From assembly GCF_030732845.1 (NCBI RefSeq), contig NZ_JASHKA010000008.1, forward strand, positions 1 to 64,000: a DNA stretch of 64,000 bases. Direction: 5' to 3'. Numbering within the stretch: the first letter of the stretch is position 1; each line of letters starts with the position of its first letter. The position numbers and the translations under genes were made by a program. Below, in pieces: positions 54,276 to 62,818 of the stretch. The stretch comes from Roseibium sp. MMSF_3544 (GTDB lineage Bacteria; Pseudomonadota; Alphaproteobacteria; Rhizobiales; Stappiaceae). The notes below the pieces were generated by a model. It had not been told where the DNA came from, ran no database searches, and saw nothing but the letters and a program-made list of their open reading frames with translations.

Positions 54276-54839
54276 TCAATCCGTCGACGCACGCGCTGCA
54301 AGAGCGATCGCGATATAGCTCCAGCCGTTGACCAGAACCGAGATACCGGCGATCAGCCCAAGGGCCCAGGCAGCCGAACTCGGCAGATCCAGCCAGATCA
54401 TCGCACCGGCGGCAAGTGAAACGATACCAGCCACCAGCACCCAAACCCAACCTTCATGCGGTTTCAGCTTGAAAGCCAGCAAAATCTGGCTGATGCCTTG
54501 CGCCACGAAGATGGCGGCGATGACCAGTGTCAGGGCAAATGTGCCGGCAAGCGGGTTGAGGTAAATCACGATGCCGCCGATCACGGCGATGACGCCGGTG
54601 ATCAGGTTCCAAAGAAAGCTCGAGGTGCCCTGCGTCTTGAACGCATTGTAGATCTGCACGAGGCCGCCGACGAAAAGAACGACAGCAATCAAAATTGTGA
54701 CGGCAATGGACGTTGCGAGCGGTGCAGCGATTAGAATGATCCCGCCAATCACCAGCGCGATCCCGAGCGCCAGGAACCAGCCCCAGTTCTCCTTGATCTT
54801 CGCTTTCATGTCTTCCACAGCCTGAACCGCATCTGCCAT
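54276..54839 (-). CDS. hdeD: HdeD-family membrane protein (DUF308)
   Basis: 187 residues with six hydrophobic helices in three pairs, the DUF308/HdeD pattern, and Gly-rich helices such as LGIALVIGGIILIAAPLA and GVIAVIGGIVIYLNPLAG. E. coli HdeD is an acid-resistance inner-membrane protein. ATG at 54839 has GAGGAGG upstream; 11 further in-frame codons are ignored. It is divergent from a MarR gene, which may regulate it (inference). Confidence 0.85.
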   Translation of the reverse strand: MADAVQAVEDMKAKIKENWGWFLALGIALVIGGIILIAAPLATSIAVTILIAVVLFVGGLVQIYNAFKTQGTSSFLWNLITGVIAVIGGIVIYLNPLAGTFALTLVIAAIFVAQGISQILLAFKLKPHEGWVWVLVAGIVSLAAGAMIWLDLPSSAAWALGLIAGISVLVNGWSYIAIALAARASTD

Positions 54840-54955
54840 TTGGACCTCCTCACGTTCCGGTTGCTCTGGCACCGTAACCGCTTCGCAGCGAAACGCAAAA
54901 TATTGATGACATTACGTTGGGTTAGCGCCTGTTCGGTCCAAATCTTGACATTTAG

Positions 54956-54971
54956 TGTGTATATGCACACA
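54956..54971. promoter_or_regulatory. Inverted repeat near the MarR gene start, possible MarR operator
   Basis: TGTGTATATGCACACA has perfect 5-bp TGTGT/ACACA ends around a 6-base core and lies just after a TTGACA (54945-54950) in the MarR/HdeD divergent region. Such short palindromes are typical autoregulatory MarR sites. The palindrome is seen, the role inferred. Confidence 0.4.
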
Positions 54972-54978
54972 AAGGGGC

Positions 54979-55398
54979 ATGGAAGAAGATGACTTCTCGC
55001 TCTGCGTCCTGGACAACTCCCGCAAGGCGGCACGGGCGGTCAGCCGCTATTACAATCGGCTCGCCCGTCAGGTTGGCATGACCTCCGGACAGTTTTCGGT
55101 GCTTGTGGCCATCAGGCAAATGCGGGAGCGAACCACAGCAGAGCTGGCAGACAGGTTGTCCATGGAACGAACGACCCTGGTCCGGAACGTCGCGCTGCTG
55201 GAGCGGGACGGACTGGTCGTTTCCGCCCTCGCCAAGGACGGTAAGGCCAAGTGTTACAGCGTCACGGACAGGGGTGAAGCATTGCTGCAGGAAGCGCTTC
55301 CACTATGGCGCAAGGCGCAAAAGGACGTGGAGACACTCCTGGGCAGGGAAGAGTTTTTAAAAACAATCAATGCGTTGCAGAGACTTTCGCAACTTTGA
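54979..55398 (+). CDS. MarR family transcriptional regulator
   Basis: 139 residues from ATG at 54979. Winged helix-turn-helix: RLARQVGMTSGQFSVLVAIRQMRERTTAELADRLSMERTTLVRNVALLERDGLVVSALAKDGKAKCYSVTDRG, the MarR layout with the DKRxG-like wing. The start is not certain: AAAGGGG lies almost next to the ATG, and an in-frame GTG at 54955 exists. Divergent from hdeD and 98 bases before the fabF-like gene; either may be its target. Confidence 0.85.
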   Translation: MEEDDFSLCVLDNSRKAARAVSRYYNRLARQVGMTSGQFSVLVAIRQMRERTTAELADRLSMERTTLVRNVALLERDGLVVSALAKDGKAKCYSVTDRGEALLQEALPLWRKAQKDVETLLGREEFLKTINALQRLSQL

Positions 55399-55496
55399 AA
55401 CGGGCTCTTTGAATCACTTTCTGAAGAGCCTTGAAAAGCGCTTGAACGAGAAACACGTGACAGGGCGCGACAGGACATGAGCATAGCGAGGTAAAA

Positions 55497-56759
55497 ATGC
55501 GTCGGGTGGTGGTAACGGGAATGGGGATTGTGTCTCCGGTCGGAACCGGACTGGAGGCTTTCTGGAGCCGGGTGACGGCTGGTGAGAACGGTATTCGCAG
55601 GATCAGTCATTTCGACGCTGGCGATCTTGCTTGCCAGATCGCAGGCGAAGTTCCCACAAAGGCAGAGGACGAATTCGGTTTCGATGTCGACGCGGTTCTC
55701 GAGCCCCGCGAACAGAGACGTTCCGACCGGTTCATTCACTTCGCCATGGGAGCGGCGCAGGAAGCCATGGCGAACTCAGGCTGGGAACCGAAATCGGACA
55801 CCGAAAAAGAGCGCACCGGCACGATCATTGCGACCGGTGTCGGCGGATTCCCGGCCATGACCGCCGGAACCCGGCTGGTCGATGAAAAGGGGCCGCGCCG
55901 GGCGTCTCCGTTCCTCGTTCCGTCTTTCCTTGCCAATCTTGCCGCTGGGCAGGTGTCGATCCGTTATGGCCTGAAAGGTCCCATCGGTGCACCTGTTACC
56001 GCCTGCGCGGCCAGCCTCCAGGCCCTTGGCGACGCCGCCCGGCTGATCCGCGCCGGCGAAGCAGATGTCATGGTGGCCGGCGGAACCGAAGCTTGCATCG
56101 ACAAGGTGTCCTATGCCGGTTTCTGCGCTGCAAAGGCGATGTCATCGAAGCGCAACGACGACCCGTCCCATGCGTCCCGCCCCTTTGATCAGGATCGGGA
56201 TGGTTTCATCATGGGCGAGGGTTCCGGGATACTGGTTCTGGAAGAACTGGAGCATGCCAAGGCGCGAGGCGCCAACATTCTTGTGGAACTGAAAGGTTAC
56301 GGCACCACGGCCGATGCCTTCCACGTCACCGCATCGTCGCCGGATGGCGAGGGCGGACTGCGGGCCATGCGTCTTGCTCTCGCATCTGCCGGTCTGACCC
56401 CGGGCGACATCGGCTATGTCAATGCGCACTCGACATCGACGCCGGTTGGAGATGCCGCCGAGATCGCCGCGCTCACGACGCTCTTTGAGGGAAGGGGCAA
56501 GGACCTGGCGGTCTCTTCGTCCAAATCCATGTTCGGGCATCTGCTTGGCGCGGCTGGAGCCGTCGAGGCCGTTGCCTGTGTGAAAGCGCTGACGAGCGGC
56601 CAGTTGCCACCCTCGCGCAATCTCGAAGCTCCGGACGAGGCCATGACGCGGTTCGAAATGATCCCCGGGAAGGCAATCGACCGTCAGGTAGACAACGTCC
56701 TGACCAACGGCTTCGGTTTCGGCGGCGTGAATGCCAGCGCGGTATTTTCGAGGATTTGA
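55497..56759 (+). CDS. fabF: Beta-ketoacyl-ACP synthase II (FabF) homolog
   Basis: 420 residues. Thiolase-fold condensing enzyme: active-site cysteine C170 in VTACAASLQALG, histidines in NAHSTSTPVGDAAE and SKSMFGHLLGAAGAVEA, giving the C-H-H triad, and the FGFGGVNASAVF end. Extends acyl-ACP with malonyl-ACP. No acpP or other fab gene is next to it, so it is probably an accessory condensing enzyme. ATG with GAGG 7 bases upstream. Confidence 0.92.
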   Translation: MRRVVVTGMGIVSPVGTGLEAFWSRVTAGENGIRRISHFDAGDLACQIAGEVPTKAEDEFGFDVDAVLEPREQRRSDRFIHFAMGAAQEAMANSGWEPKSDTEKERTGTIIATGVGGFPAMTAGTRLVDEKGPRRASPFLVPSFLANLAAGQVSIRYGLKGPIGAPVTACAASLQALGDAARLIRAGEADVMVAGGTEACIDKVSYAGFCAAKAMSSKRNDDPSHASRPFDQDRDGFIMGEGSGILVLEELEHAKARGANILVELKGYGTTADAFHVTASSPDGEGGLRAMRLALASAGLTPGDIGYVNAHSTSTPVGDAAEIAALTTLFEGRGKDLAVSSSKSMFGHLLGAAGAVEAVACVKALTSGQLPPSRNLEAPDEAMTRFEMIPGKAIDRQVDNVLTNGFGFGGVNASAVFSRI

Positions 56760-57047
56760 GGCATCCCTAGCATCGTCATCCCGGCCAAGCGCAGCGCGAG
56801 CCGGGATTGGGGAGACATGAGCGGCGGTTTTCGGGCTCGAAACAACCGGCGTTGTGCCTCCTTAATCCCGGTTCACAGCTTAGCCAGTGTACGGGATCCC
56901 GATCGTGGGTTCGCGGCAAACGCAGCGCTGCCCCGGCCTTGAGCCGGGGCCTCAATCCAGCGACATTCAGGTCCCGGATCAGGTCCGGGACAGCACATTC
57001 TTTGGGGGGGCGGCCTTCCAGACTTGAAACAGTTTGAGTTCCCATAT
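56760..57047. other. Gap with palindromic repeat elements
   Basis: A GTCATCCCGGCC...CCGGGATT unit at 56776-56812 and a CCCCGGCCTTGAGCCGGGG hairpin at 56931-56949 are recognised members of the dispersed repeat families. No gene seen. Confidence 0.65.
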
Positions 57048-57063
57048 ATGAGAGAAATCTCAT
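57048..57063. promoter_or_regulatory. Operator-like palindrome upstream of the XRE-cupin gene
   Basis: ATGAGA-GAAA-TCTCAT, perfect 6-bp arms, ends 14 bases before the start codon at 57078. Fits an autoregulatory XRE operator; inference from position. Confidence 0.45.
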
Positions 57064-57077
57064 TAATGGGAATTTTT

Positions 57078-57635
57078 ATGACTGACAGCGTACAAGACAT
57101 CGGCCGGCGGATTGCGGGATTGCGCAAGGCACGGGAATGGCCGTTGGAAACACTTGCGGAAAGATCGGGAGTAAGCCGCGCGTCCTTGTCACGGATCGAG
57201 CGGGGAGACACCAGTCCGACGGCAGTTGTGCTCGGTCAGCTTGCCCGGGCGTTTGAAATCTCCATGGCCGATCTTTTCGGTTTTGGCGCGCCCGTCCTCG
57301 ATGCAAAAATCGCACATACCGATCAGCCCGTCTGGGAGGACCCAGCGACAGGATTTCGCCGCCGCAGCGTGTCGCCGGCGAGCGGCGGTTTTCGCGGATC
57401 CGTCATCGAAGCTGAGCTGCCTGCGGGGGCAACGATTTCCTATTCCGTGCCGCCACTACCGGATCTTGAGCACCATCTGGTGCTTCTGGAAGGGAACCTG
57501 GTGATGACGATCGGTGAGGACCGCCACGAGCTTTCAGCCGGAGACTGTCTGCGCTTCCGGCTGAACAGCGCCAACGCCTACCACGCGCCGGGACCTAACC
57601 CGGCACGCTATTTGTTGACAGTGATCACGCCATGA
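57078..57635 (+). CDS. XRE family regulator with C-terminal cupin domain
   Basis: 185 residues. Helix-turn-helix (about 9-62): LRKAREWPLETLAERSGVSRASLSRIERGDTSPTAVVLGQLARAFEI. The cupin beta-barrel (about 105-183) has SYSVPPLPDLEHHLVLLEGNLVMTIGEDRHELSAGDCLRF, with histidines that could bind metal or ligand. This architecture is common for regulators of amine or amino-acid catabolism. The GNAT gene overlaps by 4 bases, so the pair is one operon; the acetyltransferase may be the regulated activity. Confidence 0.88.
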   Translation: MTDSVQDIGRRIAGLRKAREWPLETLAERSGVSRASLSRIERGDTSPTAVVLGQLARAFEISMADLFGFGAPVLDAKIAHTDQPVWEDPATGFRRRSVSPASGGFRGSVIEAELPAGATISYSVPPLPDLEHHLVLLEGNLVMTIGEDRHELSAGDCLRFRLNSANAYHAPGPNPARYLLTVITP

Positions 57636-58168
57636 CCGAGTTTTGCCCGGAACCGCCGGTTTTTGTCCTGACGCCGGCCGAAGTCCGTTCGTCTGTGCCT
57701 GCACTTGGCAGCTTGTTGAGAGCCTGCGTTGAAGACGGCGCCGGCATCGGTTTCGTTCTGCCGCTGCCCCGGGAAAGGGCCGCCGCTTTCTGGAGCGCGC
57801 AGGTTCCCGCTTTGGAGGCGGGACAAACCTATCTGATGGCAGTGCGGGAAGGAGAGGCGATCGCCGGTGTTGTCATGTTGGCGCTCGCCCCTCAGGACAA
57901 TGGCCGCCACAGGGCGGATGTCGCCAAGCTGATGGTGCACCCGGATCACCGGCGCAAAGGGCATGCCCGCAAGCTGATGGCAGCGATAGATGGTCTCGCC
58001 CTGTCGCTGAACCGGTGGCTGCTTGTCCTCGACACGGTCACTGGCGACCGCGCCGAACAGCTCTATCCCACTTGTGGTTATAGCAAGGTCGGCGTCATAC
58101 CCGACTACGCCTATCGCAGCCACGGCTCCCTCGATGCAACGACCGTGTTTTTCAAGGACCTTCGGTAA
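57632..58168 (+). CDS. GNAT family N-acetyltransferase
   Basis: 178 residues. GNAT motif A appears as VAKLMVHPDHRRKGHARKLMAAID (R-x-x-G-x-A), and the C-terminal region LDTVTGDRAEQLYPTCGYSKVG is typical. It starts 4 bases inside the XRE-cupin stop, so translation is coupled. Substrate unknown. Confidence 0.87.
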   Translation: MTEFCPEPPVFVLTPAEVRSSVPALGSLLRACVEDGAGIGFVLPLPRERAAAFWSAQVPALEAGQTYLMAVREGEAIAGVVMLALAPQDNGRHRADVAKLMVHPDHRRKGHARKLMAAIDGLALSLNRWLLVLDTVTGDRAEQLYPTCGYSKVGVIPDYAYRSHGSLDATTVFFKDLR

Positions 58169-58205
58169 GGGTTTCTTGCCGACTGTGAGTCCTCGACATT
58201 CTGAA

Positions 58206-58312
58206 CCTCATCCTGAGGAGGACCGTCAGGTCCGTCTCGAAGGATAAGCAGCACACGCGCTCGCAAGCGGCCATCCCTCGAGACAGCGCTGCACGTTTCC
58301 TCAGGATGAGGG
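58206..58312. repeat. Two CATCCT-type palindromic repeats
   Basis: Units at 58206-58248 and 58271-58312 in inverse orientation: the CATCCTGAGGAG...TCTCGAAGGAT pattern seen at 28441-28642. They occupy the gap between convergent genes. Confidence 0.75.
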
Positions 58313-58367
58313 TCATTGTATTGAGGACAGTCTTGCAGTCAGGTCGTGCGCAGGTGTTGGCCCGTGA

Positions 58368-60173
58368 TCACTCGTTCAGCAACTCCAGCTCCAGCCATTG
58401 TTCTTCGGCCGCATCCTTTTCCGCTGTCAGCTTGGTGATCTGTTGCGAGAGCTTTTGAAACCTGTCCGGGTTCTTCGTGTAGAGCTCCGGGTCGTTCATT
58501 TCGGACTGTAGGGTCTCAAGCTTTGCTTCAAGTTGCTCGATCGTGTCGGGCAGGGTTTTCAGAAGATGCTGCTGGGTGAAGCTCAGCTTCGATTTCGCTT
58601 TAGGGCTTTCCGCTGAACCATTTGATTGACTCTGCTTTTCCTTCTTTGCCGGCGCTGCTTTTTCTGTCTTGCGCGCGGTCACGCCTTCGCCGCGCTGGGC
58701 CAGCATGTCGGTGTAGCCACCGGCATATTCGCGCCAAAGGCCGTCGCCTTCCGAAACGATCACCGAGGTCGCGACCCGGTCCAGAAAATCTCGGTCATGT
58801 GAAACGATGAGAGCAGTCCCGGAATAGTCGGCAAGCAGTTCCTGCAGCAGATCAAGTGTCTCGAGGTCAAGATCGTTGGTCGGTTCGTCGAGCACCATCA
58901 GGTTGGATTTGTTTGCAAGCGCTCTGGCGAGCATGGCCCGCGCACGCTCGCCGCCGGACAACGCGTCAACCGGGGTCCTGGCCTGCTCCGGGGTGAACAG
59001 GAAGTCCTTCATGTAGGACATGACATGCTTGGTCTCATCGCCGATGACAACCGTGTCGCCGCGCCCTCCGGTCAATGCGGATGATAGCGTGTCGTTGAGA
59101 TCGAGGTTCTCACGTTTCTGGTCAAGCGTGACCATTTCCAGGTTGGTGCCGAGCCGCGTGCTGCCAGAATCCGGTGTCAGCTCGCCGGTGAGCATTTTCA
59201 AAAGCGTCGTCTTGCCGGCGCCGTTCGGGCCGACAAAGCCGACCCGGTCTCCACGCTGAATGCGGGTCGAGAAATCCTTGACGATGGAGCGGGGGTCATA
59301 GGCCTTGGAAATGGCCTTGGCTTCGATCACAAGTTTACCCGAAACCTCTGCATCCGCCGCACTGAGCTTGGCAGTGCCTTGCGGCCCCCTGTGCTCCCGT
59401 TTTTGCTTCCTCAGGTCAGCAAGTTCGCGCACCCGACGCATGTTGCGCTTTCGCCGGGCCGTGACGCCATAGGTCATCCAGTGCTCTTCGCGCTTGATCT
59501 TCTGCGCGAGCTTCTGCTGGTCGATTTCTTCCTGCTCGAAGACTTCATCGCGCCAGGCTTCAAAATGCGCAAAGCCTTTCTCCAAACGCCGTGAGACGCC
59601 GCGATCGATCCAGATCGTGGCCCGGGAGAGATTTTCCAGAAACCGGCGGTCATGCGATATCAGCACGAGCGCGGATTTCAGGCTCTTCAATTCTTCTTCC
59701 AGCCATTCGATGGCCGGAAGATCCAGGTGGTTTGTCGGCTCATCCAGAAGCAGAATGTCCGGTTCCGGTGCCAGCGTACGAGCAAGAGCCGCGCGCCGGG
59801 CCTCACCACCGGAAAGCGCGTTCGGGTCTTCCTTGCCGGTCAGGCCGAGGACTTCGAGAAGATAGGCACCGCGATAGGGGTCATCGCCTTCGGTCAAACC
59901 TTCGTTGACATAATCGAGTGTCGATGCGTAGGCCGAAAGATCCGGATCCTGCGGCAGGTAGCGCACAGTGCGGCCGGGCTGGAAGAACCTTTCACCACTG
60001 TCCATTTCGATCTGTCCGGCGGCAATCTTCAAAAGAGTGGACTTGCCCGAACCGTTGCGGCCGACAAGACACAGACGCTCGCCTTCTGAAACGGACAGCT
60101 CGGCACCCGTCAGGAGCGGCGTGCCGCCGAAGGTCAGATGGACGTCGCGAAGAGTCAGCAGGGGCGGGGCCAT
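58368..60173 (-). CDS. uup: ABC-F family ATPase (Uup-type)
   Basis: 601 residues: two ABC domains on one chain, no membrane helices. First: Walker A VGRNGSGKST (about 38-47), signature LSGGEARRA; second: VGPNGAGKTT, LSGGERARA, Walker B LMVLDEPTNDLD. The linker has the Arg/Lys-rich RRKRNMRRVRELADLRKQ typical of ABC-F, and a C-terminal coiled coil (KLSFTQQHLLKTLPDTIEQLEAKLETLQ) as in Uup. ABC-F proteins act on the ribosome or branched DNA intermediates rather than in transport. ATG at 60173; 21 upstream codons in frame are not supported. Confidence 0.92.
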   Translation of the reverse strand: MAPPLLTLRDVHLTFGGTPLLTGAELSVSEGERLCLVGRNGSGKSTLLKIAAGQIEMDSGERFFQPGRTVRYLPQDPDLSAYASTLDYVNEGLTEGDDPYRGAYLLEVLGLTGKEDPNALSGGEARRAALARTLAPEPDILLLDEPTNHLDLPAIEWLEEELKSLKSALVLISHDRRFLENLSRATIWIDRGVSRRLEKGFAHFEAWRDEVFEQEEIDQQKLAQKIKREEHWMTYGVTARRKRNMRRVRELADLRKQKREHRGPQGTAKLSAADAEVSGKLVIEAKAISKAYDPRSIVKDFSTRIQRGDRVGFVGPNGAGKTTLLKMLTGELTPDSGSTRLGTNLEMVTLDQKRENLDLNDTLSSALTGGRGDTVVIGDETKHVMSYMKDFLFTPEQARTPVDALSGGERARAMLARALANKSNLMVLDEPTNDLDLETLDLLQELLADYSGTALIVSHDRDFLDRVATSVIVSEGDGLWREYAGGYTDMLAQRGEGVTARKTEKAAPAKKEKQSQSNGSAESPKAKSKLSFTQQHLLKTLPDTIEQLEAKLETLQSEMNDPELYTKNPDRFQKLSQQITKLTAEKDAAEEQWLELELLNE

Positions 60174-60348
60174 GGCAACCTGTCTGGTGGTCGAAAGAAC
60201 GGCGCCCGGTTTACTGGTCCCGTAGCACCCGCGCAAGCGTCAAAGCGGCGCTGGAAAAAGGGTGCGCAGATTTTTGATCGTTTTCAGCCGGATTTTTCTC
60301 CGGATTTGCGCTATGATCTTCCTGTGGTCAGGGGCCGATCATCAAATC

Positions 60349-60371
60349 GCCGGCTGAAAAGCCGGCAGGAG
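60349..60371 (+). promoter_or_regulatory. GAAA-loop hairpin abutting the ribosome site of the BA14K gene
   Basis: GCCGGCT-GAAA-AGCCGGC (60349-60366) is a perfect 7-bp hairpin with a GNRA tetraloop, directly followed by AGGAG (60367-60371), the Shine-Dalgarno. The structure could tune ribosome access or act as a 5' stability element; inference. Confidence 0.5.
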
Positions 60372-60378
60372 ACTAAAG

Positions 60379-60915
60379 ATGTTTGATCTGATCAAGGGTC
60401 CCGTCAAAGCCGGGAAAATCCTCAGGATTGTGAGATCCTGCGGTCTTGCGCTTGCCCTGTGTGTGGCCGGGACAGGCCTGACGAGCCTGGCAACTTCGGA
60501 CACTGCGGAAGCCGACAGTTTCTATTTCGGCGGCAGCGGTATCGGTTTTGCGTTCGGTACGCGCGGATATCGCGGCGGTTTCTATTACGGCGGGCGTGGC
60601 TTCTATGGGCCCCCATATCGTCCGTATGGCGCTCCATATTATTATCACCCTTATGACCGCCGGGCTTATCCTTACCGCTCGCGCGTCTATGTCGCGCCTC
60701 GGCGCTATGTAGCTCCACGGCGTTATGTAGCTCCGCGACGTTACGTGGCGCCGCGCGCCTACGCCCGTGGACCCCAGCGTGTGCCATATACCAAGACCGG
60801 GCTGCCACCGTTTACGCCGCAATGGGTTGCTTATTGCTCGCGCAAGTTCAAATCCTTTAATCCCAACACCGGCACATATCTCGCCTACAGCGGAAAGTAT
60901 CGTTTTTGCCGATAG
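60379..60915 (+). CDS. BA14K-family secreted protein
   Basis: 178 residues. N-terminal signal-like helix (about 17-45, LALALCVAGTGLTSLAT). A Gly/Tyr/Arg/Pro-rich middle (about 48-130) has at least four tandem copies of a YVAPRR-type unit. The C-terminal domain ends WVAYCSRKFKSFNPNTGTYLAYSGKYRFCR, the BA14K family signature with two cysteines. BA14K proteins are surface-exposed, lectin-like proteins of alphaproteobacteria (Brucella immunoreactive 14-kDa protein). ATG with AGGAG 8 bases upstream. Confidence 0.85.
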   Translation: MFDLIKGPVKAGKILRIVRSCGLALALCVAGTGLTSLATSDTAEADSFYFGGSGIGFAFGTRGYRGGFYYGGRGFYGPPYRPYGAPYYYHPYDRRAYPYRSRVYVAPRRYVAPRRYVAPRRYVAPRAYARGPQRVPYTKTGLPPFTPQWVAYCSRKFKSFNPNTGTYLAYSGKYRFCR

Positions 60916-61002
60916 GATTGAAATTTTGTTTCGTGCCCGGCAATCGGATTATTTGACGAAATAGCGATCCGGGGAAATATCCTTCCTTTTTTCTGGCGGT
61001 AG

Positions 61003-61027
61003 CCGCAAAAACATCGCCTTTTTGCGG
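61003..61027 (+). terminator. Terminator-like hairpin after the BA14K gene
   Basis: CCGCAAAAA (61003-61011) and TTTTTGCGG (61019-61027) form a 9-bp stem with a 7-base loop, 88 bases after the gene. The T-run lies inside the stem, so it could work in both directions. Confidence 0.5.
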
Positions 61028-61137
61028 CGTCGCTTGGAATATGCCGTTGGGAGATGCTTGATTGCTCGTAAAGAGCGTGGAATCTTGTCTACTATCGTTT
61101 CAATAGCTTCAACAAAAACCCATGAGGGGAGAGCGAT

Positions 61138-62724
61138 ATGTTCAAGTCCATGCGTGTGACAGCGCTTGCGGCTGCTTTGATGGCTGCTACTTCACTGACC
61201 GCATTTGCCGAGGTGGTCTACCACCGGGGTAACACCGCCGATCCGGAGACACTGGACCAGCACAAGACGTCGACGACTTACGAAGCGCATATCCTGCGCG
61301 ATCTCTATGAAGGTCTTGTCGCCTACAGTGCGGACGGCAAGGTGATCCCGGGTGTCGCCAAGGACTGGAACGTTGCCGAAGACGGCATGGTCTACACCTT
61401 CAACCTGCGCGACGATGCCAAGTGGTCCAATGGTGACCCGGTCGTTGCCGGTGATTTCGTTTATTCCCTGCGCCGCATCATGACACCGGAAACCGGCGCG
61501 AAATACGCCAACATCCTTTATCCGATCAAGAACGCGGAGAAGGTCAACAAGGGCGAGCTGGCACCGGAAGAAATCGGTGTAAAGGCGCTGGATGACCAAA
61601 CGCTGGAAATCACGCTTGAATCTCCGACCCCCTACTTCATTGAGCAGCTGACGCACCAGACCGGACTGCCTGTCCATCCGGCATCTGTCGAAGCGCACGG
61701 CACGGATTTCGTGAAGCCGGAGAACATTGTCACCAACGGCGCTTACACGCTTGCTGAGTTCATTCCGAACGCACACGTCAAGGCCGTCAAGAACCCGAAT
61801 TTCCATGACGCGGACAATGTCCAGATCGACACTGTCTTCTACTATCCGACCGAAGATCGCGGCGCTGCGCTTCGCCGGTTCCAGGCTGGTGAGCTTCACA
61901 CCAACAATGATGCTCCGACCGAGCAGGTCGCCTTCATGAAGGAGAGCCTGGGCGATCAGTTCCGTGTCGCACCATATCTCGGCACCTACTATTATGCCCT
62001 GAACCACGAAGACGAGACGCTGAGCAATCCGGACGTCCGCCAGGCTCTTTCCATGGCGATCGACCGTGAGTTCCTTGCTGACGAAATCTGGGGCGGCACC
62101 ATGGTGGCCGGATACTCTTTCGTCCCGCCGGGTATTGGCAACTACGGCGAACCTGCCTTTGCCGACTACATGGACATGTCCCAGATTGATCGCGAGGAAA
62201 AGGCGATTGAGCTTCTGGAAAAGGCTGGCTTCGGTCCGGACAATCCGGTCAAGCTGACCATCAACTACAACACCTCCGAGAACCACAAGAACACTGCTGT
62301 CGCGATCGCCGACATGTGGAAGCCGCTTGGTGTTGAAGTGTCCATGCTGAACACCGACACGAAGACTCACTACGCGATGCTTCGCGACCGCCAGGACTTC
62401 GACGTTGCACGTGCCGGCTGGATTGGCGATTACTCCGACCCGCAGAACTTCCTGTTTATGGTTGAAAGCGACAACACCGGCTTCAACTATGCGCGCTACG
62501 AAAATCCGGAATACGACGCGTTGATGGACGAAGCTGCCGCCACGGTCGATCTGGAAAAGCGCTCGGAAATCCTGAAGCAGGCCGAAGAAATGTTCATGCG
62601 TGACCTGCCGTTCATTCCGCTGATGTACTACGGCTCGATGAACATGGTGTCCGACAAGGTCTCCGGCTTTGAGAATAACCTGCTCAATGTCCATCCGACC
62701 CGTTTCATGAGCATTTCCGAATAA
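61138..62724 (+). CDS. oppA: Oligopeptide ABC transporter substrate-binding protein OppA
   Basis: 528 residues. Signal peptide MFKSMRVTALAAALMAATSLTAFA (no lipobox cysteine). Family motif: LRDLYEGLVAYSADGKVIPGVAKDWNVAEDGMVYTFNLRDDAKWSNGDPV, the SBP class C signature region. It binds short peptides in the periplasm and passes them to OppBCDF. A hairpin separates it from oppB, consistent with extra copies of the binding protein. Confidence 0.94.
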   Translation: MFKSMRVTALAAALMAATSLTAFAEVVYHRGNTADPETLDQHKTSTTYEAHILRDLYEGLVAYSADGKVIPGVAKDWNVAEDGMVYTFNLRDDAKWSNGDPVVAGDFVYSLRRIMTPETGAKYANILYPIKNAEKVNKGELAPEEIGVKALDDQTLEITLESPTPYFIEQLTHQTGLPVHPASVEAHGTDFVKPENIVTNGAYTLAEFIPNAHVKAVKNPNFHDADNVQIDTVFYYPTEDRGAALRRFQAGELHTNNDAPTEQVAFMKESLGDQFRVAPYLGTYYYALNHEDETLSNPDVRQALSMAIDREFLADEIWGGTMVAGYSFVPPGIGNYGEPAFADYMDMSQIDREEKAIELLEKAGFGPDNPVKLTINYNTSENHKNTAVAIADMWKPLGVEVSMLNTDTKTHYAMLRDRQDFDVARAGWIGDYSDPQNFLFMVESDNTGFNYARYENPEYDALMDEAAATVDLEKRSEILKQAEEMFMRDLPFIPLMYYGSMNMVSDKVSGFENNLLNVHPTRFMSISE

Positions 62725-62736
62725 CCCAAGAACCAG

Positions 62737-62765
62737 AACCGGCAGGGACCTCCCTGCCGGTTTTT
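62737..62765 (+). terminator. Hairpin with T-tract between oppA and oppB
   Basis: The 12-base arms 62737-62748 and 62751-62762 are complementary with a 2-base turn (AACCGGCAGGGA / TCCCTGCCGGTT), ending in TTTTT. It should cause partial termination so that oppA is expressed above oppB. Confidence 0.8.
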
Positions 62766-62818
62766 GCAAGGCGGCACTAAAAAAGACCGCCGGCACAACA
62801 ACAACAGGGGCAGAACCT

